In this document: positions 18,940-23,612 of the stretch, in pieces
How positions within the stretch are numbered: the first letter of the stretch is position 1
Layout of the letters: each line of letters starts with the position of its first letter
Assembly (NCBI GenBank): GCA_003427395.1
Contig: BFEA01000267.1
Coordinates: 1,861,824 to 1,885,435 of the forward strand
Length of the DNA stretch: 23,612 bases
DNA from: Chara braunii
Lineage: Eukaryota > Streptophyta > Charophyceae > Charales > Characeae
Direction of reading: 5' to 3'
Program-made: the position numbers and the translations under genes
Notes under the pieces: model-generated
Seen by the model: only the letters and a program-made list of their open reading frames with translations
Told to the model about the DNA's origin: nothing
Database searches by the model: none

Positions 18940-20648
18940 AAATTATAGATAAAACATCTGTATCCACAGTTTGGATGGGTCATCAAACATAGCCTTGATC
19001 ATCCATTTCGCTAACAGGGCCAGATTTTGGGACCTGTGGTCCAGGACACCCAAACCCCATTCTCAGCGCGGCTGAGCAATGGCTTCCAAGACCACCTTAG
19101 TCATGTATCACTGATTTTTATTAGGTGTGGGTTTCCACAACTATCTAGCTGAGAACCGCTTAATATTCGTAAGGTCATATGCTATCGCACCCCCTTTCCA
19201 GTGGAGGGTGAGGCTAACCTGTAGGTCTTTTATTGTTTCATTATGTCTTACGTTGTCGAGTAAGACTTCAAGATGTAGAATAAATAGTAGTAACGATGCC
19301 AAAGGACAACCTTGGTGCAGAGAGCGTGACAACTGAAATTCTTCTGATAGGTGTCTATTTACCATCACCACTGAGGTCGCTTGTGCATACATGACCTTGA
19401 TCCAGTTCTGGGCCAAAGCCCATTTTAGCCAGGGAGGTGGACACAAAGGCCCACCTGACTTTGTCATATACCTTTTTCATGTCCAACAACAACACGACCA
19501 GTTTCCTTTTTTCAGATCCAATTATTTATAGGACCTGGACTGTGGACAAAATATTTCCGAAGATAGAACAATCTTTGACAAAGACCCCTTGCCCCCGTCC
19601 TACCAACTTTGAAAGTACTGCAGCAAGACAAATAACCTAAACTTTAGCCAATATTTTATAGACGACATTTAAGACTGAAATTGGACGGTAATTTTGAACC
19701 TCCCTCTTCTCCCCCTTTTTATAAAAAAGAGATATGATGCCTTTCATGCACTCGTGGGGGAGGAGACCTGATGCCAAGGCATTGTTATAGCTCCGATAGA
19801 GGAAAGGTATGAAGGCTTCCCAAGTACAAAAAAAAATTACACTGAGAGTCCATCCATTCATGGAAACTTTCCCATGGTCATCCTTTTGACTGAAGTATGT
19901 ATTTCTCTTTCTGTTACGGGGGTATCCAAGAAACCCCTAGTATTTGCGTCTATACAAACTCTTGTTTTAGCCCATCATTATGACCCGATTGAAAAATCCG
20001 AGTTGAACTGGTAAAAAAAATGTCTCGTGGTGGCAATGTCTCGAAAATAGTCCAGGGCGTATGAGCACATAGTCTGAATATCTGTTGCCGGCGTTGCTTG
20101 AAGGTCAAATGAATGTATTAGTTCCCTAACCAGCAGTTTTGTCTGGTTCAAAATGAAAGATCTAAAAGTCAACTTTATCATTCGGTCATATCTCCACAAT
20201 ACCCTGTATCTTGAACCAATCCAACCAATCTATATGTCTTTGTAGCTCTAAGGTCTCCATGAGGCATATTGTTTTTTTTCTCCACTCCCCCAAATAATAC
20301 TCAGCGAAGGGATCTTGGTCCATCTGTGCCTCGACCTCTTCAATCGTACGGACGACCCGCAATTCCTTCCACCTCCTATTTGCGACCTTCATTCGGGGGA
20401 AGATAATCAAGCTCTCCCTGACTATTCCAATACCCGCTATATCCTACACATCTTCTGAGTCAAAGAGTTGCCTTGCTTCCATCCAAGCCGTCATTTGTTG
20501 TTTAACCCAATTTGAAATCCTTTTATCTTTAAGGTTATTTATATTCAACCGAAATAGGGGATGAACCTTTTGGATTAATTCCCTGGCCAACACATTATTG
20601 ATGACAGGATAATGGTATGATAAATCTGACGCTTCAAAGTTTACGTCT
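18940..20648 (-). mobile_element. Second decayed LINE remnant (endonuclease end through RT to post-RT region)
   Basis: Read on the minus strand from 20648 downward. First comes the end of the AP-endonuclease domain (SYHYPV at 20603-20620 in place of SDHxP). Next is a linker (LARELIQKVHPLFRLNINNL; WFKIQGI), then RT leader blocks at 19637-19861 (CMKGIISLFYKKGEKR, NYRPISVLNVVYKILAK). Motif A LLLDMKKVYDKV has its Asp codon at 19481-19483. Motif B is HQGCPLASLL, and motif C is degenerate (IAYDL at 19170-19185). After only about 34 nt the frame reaches LWKP, followed by KVVLEAIAQ and HRSQNLALLAKW. Compared with the first LINE, about 378 nt are missing between motif C and LWKP. Stops interrupt several parts. 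Both ends are truncated and no poly(A) is seen. Confidence 0.82.
19141..19861 (-). pseudogene. LINE reverse transcriptase pseudogene with motif C change
   Basis: Two open pieces (19637-19861 and 19141-19467) plus the interrupted part between them cover RT blocks 1 to 5. Motif A keeps its catalytic Asp, unlike the first LINE. Motif C reads A-Y-D-L instead of A-D-D-L, replacing a catalytic Asp by Tyr, and is followed closely by a stop at 19141. The ISLFYKKGEKREVQNYRPIS block is typical of L1-type plant LINEs. It cannot encode active polymerase. Confidence 0.8.
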
Positions 20649-20649
20649 G

Positions 20650-20755
20650 GGTTACACGACGTACATGTACGCGGGTTGCGAGTACACGTGTACTCGTATT
20701 CTTGTACACATCATGTACGCTCGTACACGTACTCCCGTACGTGGGAATACGTTAA
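20650..20755. repeat. CpG-rich GTACACG palindromic array followed by an A-run
   Basis: GTACAYG, CGTACACGTAC and related motifs are repeated on both strands. They include an 18-bp perfect palindrome CGAGTACACGTGTACTCG at 20679-20696. An A-run follows at 20754-20770. The layout (CpG-rich repeated end motif, then A-rich interior) resembles the subterminal region of the hAT-like MITE at 13862-14633, so this may be the left end of another such element abutting the LINE. Confidence 0.55.
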
Positions 20756-20804
20756 AAAAAAAAAAAAAAACAATCATCGAAAACATCTGAAAAAAACTTT
20801 AAAA

Positions 20805-21250
20805 AGTATGTTATGCAAAATGATATTTCAAACAACTTTTGCTCGAGACTTATCGTAAAATTCGTTACCAAACTCGCTTGAAAAGTCAAAGAGACAAAAA
20901 GCAAATAAATTGAAATAAAAAGTAAAAAAACTAGAGAAAAAAATAAAAAATAAAATTAAACTTCTGTAACAAATATATGTTATGCAAAAACATGATACAA
21001 ACAACTTTTGCACAGGAGTCATCCCCGAATTTCCGATCAAACTCGAGTAAGAAATTAAAAACTAAAAAAAAGGTAATATTATCATAGTAATTTAAAAACT
21101 ATATTTTTTTTAATTATTACTATTTTGAAGTTTTCTTTAAGGTTTTTTATTTTTAAATCATGATTGGTTGGGAATTCAGGTATGACTCCCAGGGAAAAGT
21201 TGTTTGCATCATTATTCTGCAGAACATACTTCTTTGTATCAGATTTTTTT
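20805..21250. repeat. AT-rich direct and inverted repeats around ATGTTATGCAAAA...CAAACAACTTTTG
   Basis: The block TATGTTATGCAAAA...CAAACAACTTTTGC...CCAAACTC occurs near 20807-20880 and again near 20976-21045. It appears in reverse complement near 21150-21235 (GATTGGTTGGGAATTC, AAAAGTTGTTTGCATC, CAGAACATAC). The three copies flank A/T-rich spacers. I read them as the interior of a degenerate non-autonomous transposon. The right end is not defined. Confidence 0.55.
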
Positions 21251-21292
21251 TTTTTTACGTACCGGGGGTTGGCCATGGCATATCGCCTTTAC

Positions 21293-21389
21293 AATCGGAA
21301 AAGCCCCTTAACCGTCGGGCCAATGGGATCCGAAAACGTTTTTAGTGACCTAACGACGCGGACCAAACTTCTAAGGGGCTTTTCCGATT
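21293..21389. repeat. 18-bp perfect inverted repeat (hairpin) with 61-nt loop
   Basis: AATCGGAAAAGCCCCTTA at 21293-21310 is the exact reverse complement of 21372-21389. The pair may be TIRs of a 97-bp miniature element or one hairpin. I see no clear target duplication outside it. Confidence 0.8.
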
Positions 21390-21686
21390 TATAGTTAAAA
21401 GCTCCAAGCGGGATCAGCCCCTAAGCCAAGTTGAGGTCAGGGCGGCTGGATGAAGTTCCCGGGAATCGGGCGAGTTCAGGTTGCTTTCTATTTGAATAAT
21501 GGCATGGGGTATACACCCTTGAAGTTTGTCATACTCCGACGTCACAAAACAGTTCTCGGTATGACATCCGTGAAACGTGAAACGGATCCCAACAGTGTAT
21601 GAATTGAACGTGGATGTGAATTGGGTCATATACAGTCGGGAGATGGGATCATACCGTCGCGAGTTAGTGATTCAATACATCCGCCA
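21390..21686. other. Intergenic, no recognised feature
   Basis: There is a 71-codon minus-strand open frame (21414-21629) without motifs. Nothing else is supported. Confidence 0.35.
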
Positions 21687-21886
21687 GCGGCCTAGCTCAG
21701 TTGGTTAGGCACGCAAGTGGCATTCAGGAGGTTGTGGGTTCAAGCCTCATTACCGCCTGAGTTGCACTTAGTGCCAATGGACTGTGATAGTCCTCTGGAT
21801 ACCCCTGATCTGTATTAGCGGGGTCTATGACCAACACGGGTGTGAGTGTGAGCGTGAGTGTGTGGTGTGTGGTGTGTGGGAGAGTG
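21687..21886 (+). mobile_element. tRNA-derived SINE-like element
   Basis: The box A sequence TAGCTCAGTTGG (21693-21704) matches the tRNA internal promoter consensus exactly. GGTTCAAGCCT (21737-21747) matches box B with one mismatch, 32 nt downstream. GCGG at 21687-21690 can pair with CCGC at 21753-21756, and the T-stem pairs fully with two wobbles. The anticodon stem does not form and three of seven acceptor pairs are lost, so this is not a working tRNA. A non-tRNA body follows to about 21835, then a TG-rich tail at about 21838-21886. Pol III transcription is possible. The 3' end is approximate. Confidence 0.7.
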
Positions 21887-22693
21887 TTGGCCATAGCCTC
21901 TGCTGCTACTAGAGGAGGGGTGGGGGACGATGAGAAAGGGAGGAGCAGCTACTGGCAAAATGCTCAGTCTTTGCCTTAGCCGGACCCCCACCTGCGGCCC
22001 CACCCCATCTCTGACTACTGCTGTTGGGGCGGGGGGCAACATGAATTACCTCGTTTGCGAGGCCCTATGCTTGCAGGGGTCCCCTCTATATAGTCTTAGG
22101 AGTAGTGGTAGGAAAGGTAGTGAAAGACAAAAATACTTTGAGAGATGATAGTGAGAAAAAAAAAAAAAAAAAAGCTTTGGAAGGTCGTCAACGAACAGAT
22201 CTCCGTGTCCCATGAGGGCCGAGGTCCCAGTGGCAAAGAGAATTGCAGTCAACGCCTGAATCTAGACGCACCGATAGACAGATGCAGATAAGCGAGACTA
22301 AGCTGCTTTTCGGCAAATTTTCTTCATACCCATCCCGATTCAGGGGCTCAATCCAACCCTCTTTCCTAGTGGGACCTAGCTCACCGAAGGTGCGACAGCG
22401 ACATATAGTCAGATCTATCGAAAGCGAAAATATATGTAGACCTCTGGCTGAAGACGGTACGGTAGGATATTCCACGCTGAAGAGTGTTGCGGTAAGCTGC
22501 GAGCGGATTGCTCGTGCTCTCATCAGTCTCCGGAGTGCGGCAACCGGCTGCTTTTTGTCGTGGAGTGCCCGCTACATATCGCGTAAAGGCACTCGGGCTG
22601 CTATGACCGGCTGTAATTACGTTGATGTCATCACGAAGTCGTGCGTATACTGTTTGAAGACGGTCCATTAGGCTGTGACAAAGAAGGCATCTC

Positions 22694-22695
<2 letters not shown>
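21887..22695 (+). other. Region upstream of the oleosin-like gene
   Basis: This is non-coding as far as I can tell. A TATA-like TCTATATA lies at 22085-22092, but it is 660 bp from the start codon and I cannot link it to a transcript. Open frames on both strands here (for example 22243-22671) start without ATG and carry no motifs. An A-run lies at 22157-22173. Confidence 0.35.

Positions 22696-22750
<55 letters not shown>
22696..22750. repeat. (GA)n microsatellite in the probable 5' UTR
   Basis: About 27 GA dinucleotides end 7 bp before the start codon of the oleosin-like gene. If transcription starts upstream, the tract lies in the 5' leader. GA tracts near start sites can bind GAGA-type factors (BPC family) in land plants; a role here is inference. 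Confidence 0.95.
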
Positions 22751-22752
<2 letters not shown>

Positions 22753-22757
22753 GAGCT

Positions 22758-23375
22758 ATGGAGACTGCGAAGAAAATGATGCACTCGATTCCAAGTGTAC
22801 GTCAGATGAGCTGGAAGAAGCTGGGGCTCATCGCTGCTGGTGTGGGACTGGCAGCTATGGCGTTGATGATGCTCACTGTCGTGACGTTGGTCGTTGGCAC
22901 TCCCGTGTTAATCTTCGGAGGGATCGCCCTTCTGCTGGCCTCACCATGCCTCTGTTGCACTGCCCCGCTATGGCTACCCCCTCTTCTCTTCATCGGCATC
23001 CCTACGCTGATTTTCTTCGTCGTAACTGGAGGAATTGCAATGTTTCTTGCAGGTGCGTAGTGAATCATCATCATGATCATCATATCTTCATCATCATTCT
23101 GAAAGGCAAATTTACTCACGGCTAGGTGCTTCTTTCGAGATTCTAGAATGTATGCTTATCTAAGTCATCATGACTGGATAACAGTGGATATTATGCATGA
23201 ATATCCCGTGAGGACTTCTTTCTGTGGATCTCTCTGAACTTCACGAGGTCTCCCTTCTTTCAGCTCATTGAATGTCACCTTTCTCCGTGCAGATGACCTA
23301 AACGATGGCGACTTTAAAGCGAAACGGATACGTGAGTGGAGTCTTCAGGAAATTTCAAGCGTGAGTGAAAATTAA
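22758..23375 (+). CDS. Oleosin-like lipid-droplet protein (two exons)
   Basis: Oleosins are structural proteins of lipid droplets, with a long hydrophobic hairpin inserted in the oil core. Exon 1 (22758-23052) starts at an ATG with G at -3 and +4, and an in-frame TGA at 22752-22754 precedes it. Splicing GTGCGT (23053) to TGCAG (23292) joins in frame to a 27-codon exon 2 ending with TAA at 23373, for 125 residues. Residues 1-21 are polar with Lys and Met. Residues 22-98 are almost wholly hydrophobic. Near their middle is a proline knot, PCLCCTAPLWLP (63-74), fitting P-X5-S-P-X3-P with Ala in place of Ser. The C-terminus (DDLNDGDFKAKRIREW...) is charged. The N-terminal arm is about 40 residues and the C-terminal arm about 24, shorter than usual. 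Another small membrane protein is possible. Two GTGAGT hexamers in exon 2 leave room for a further exon. Confidence 0.62.
23053..23292 (+). other. Predicted intron of the oleosin-like gene (240 bp)
   Basis: The donor is CAG|GTGCGT at 23053 and the chosen acceptor CTCCGTGCAG ends at 23292. Retention would end the protein after two more codons (Gly-Ala-stop at 23058-23060). A second acceptor with a stronger pyrimidine tract (CCTTCTTTCAG, ending 23263) would give Ala-His-stop. The 23292 choice is preferred because it restores a 27-codon charged tail of the kind oleosins carry. Phase is 1. Confidence 0.55.
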
Positions 23376-23455
23376 GAGGGCCATCACGCAGCAAATGAGG
23401 CTCTCTTTGCATGGGCGCTTATCTCTGAGCCCTTGTGAACTACGCGCAGACGCAT

Positions 23456-23527
23456 GCACACACACACACACACACACATCATCACGCACACACACACACA
23501 CATCATCGAGCACACAGACACACACAC

Positions 23528-23612
<85 letters not shown>
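23456..23612. repeat. Compound (CA)n / (GA)n microsatellite to the window end
   Basis: CA-rich sequence with ATCATC and ACGCA interruptions runs to about 23530. An uninterrupted (GA)n tract follows from 23531 to the last base and probably continues beyond the window. Confidence 0.97.

Noticed and set aside
21687-21757. Functional tRNA gene
   Set aside because: Box A and box B are good, but the anticodon stem cannot pair and the acceptor stem has only four of seven pairs.
22243-22671. 142-codon plus-strand ORF upstream of the oleosin-like gene
   Set aside because: It starts at TTG rather than ATG, has no motif, and overlaps an equally long open frame on the other strand.
22751-23125. 124-codon ORF overlapping the oleosin-like exon in another frame
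   Set aside because: It begins at a GTG, shows no hydrophobic pattern or domain, and runs across the predicted splice donor; it is a shadow of the frame at 22758.

Overview
This window looks like a repeat-dense stretch of nuclear DNA from a green-lineage (streptophyte) eukaryote. The evidence is LINE retrotransposon remnants with a plant-style zf-RVT C-terminus, MITE-like elements with PIF/Harbinger and hAT hallmarks, plant-type TTTAGGG motifs, many (GA)n/(CA)n microsatellites, and a probable oleosin gene, a family typical of the green lineage. A charophyte alga such as Chara is my best guess, but that is inference. One assembly gap (Ns) is present at 11667-11963.

Layout. 1-780: tandem repeats and minisatellites. 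1301-5349: an internally deleted, frame-broken LINE on the minus strand, with its poly(A) seen as T-runs at 1301-1334. 5504-6010: a 507-bp MITE with perfect 31-bp terminal inverted repeats and a TAA target duplication. 6011-10500: mostly non-coding, with a (GA)n tract, one weak proline-rich minus-strand ORF with telo-box-like motifs upstream of it, an AT-rich hairpin-repeat block, a polypurine block and a (TA)n tract. 11371-12515 and 15084-16198: two copies of one repeat family carrying a variable array of about 140-bp units and CT/CA microsatellites. 13565-14805: a foldback element split by a 772-bp hAT-like MITE (13862-14633) with an 8-bp target duplication. 16776-17405: a 292-bp tandem repeat. 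17850-18290: a second, uninterrupted copy of the foldback element in the opposite orientation. 18940-20648: a second decayed LINE of the same general family. 20650-21400: palindrome-rich and inverted-repeat DNA. 21687-21886: a tRNA-derived SINE-like element.

The only convincing host gene is at the right end. A two-exon gene (22758-23375, +) encodes a small protein with a very long hydrophobic hairpin and an oleosin-type proline knot, starting seven bases after a (GA)n tract. No gene clusters or operon-like systems are visible. The window is best read as layered transposon insertions next to one lipid-droplet-protein gene.
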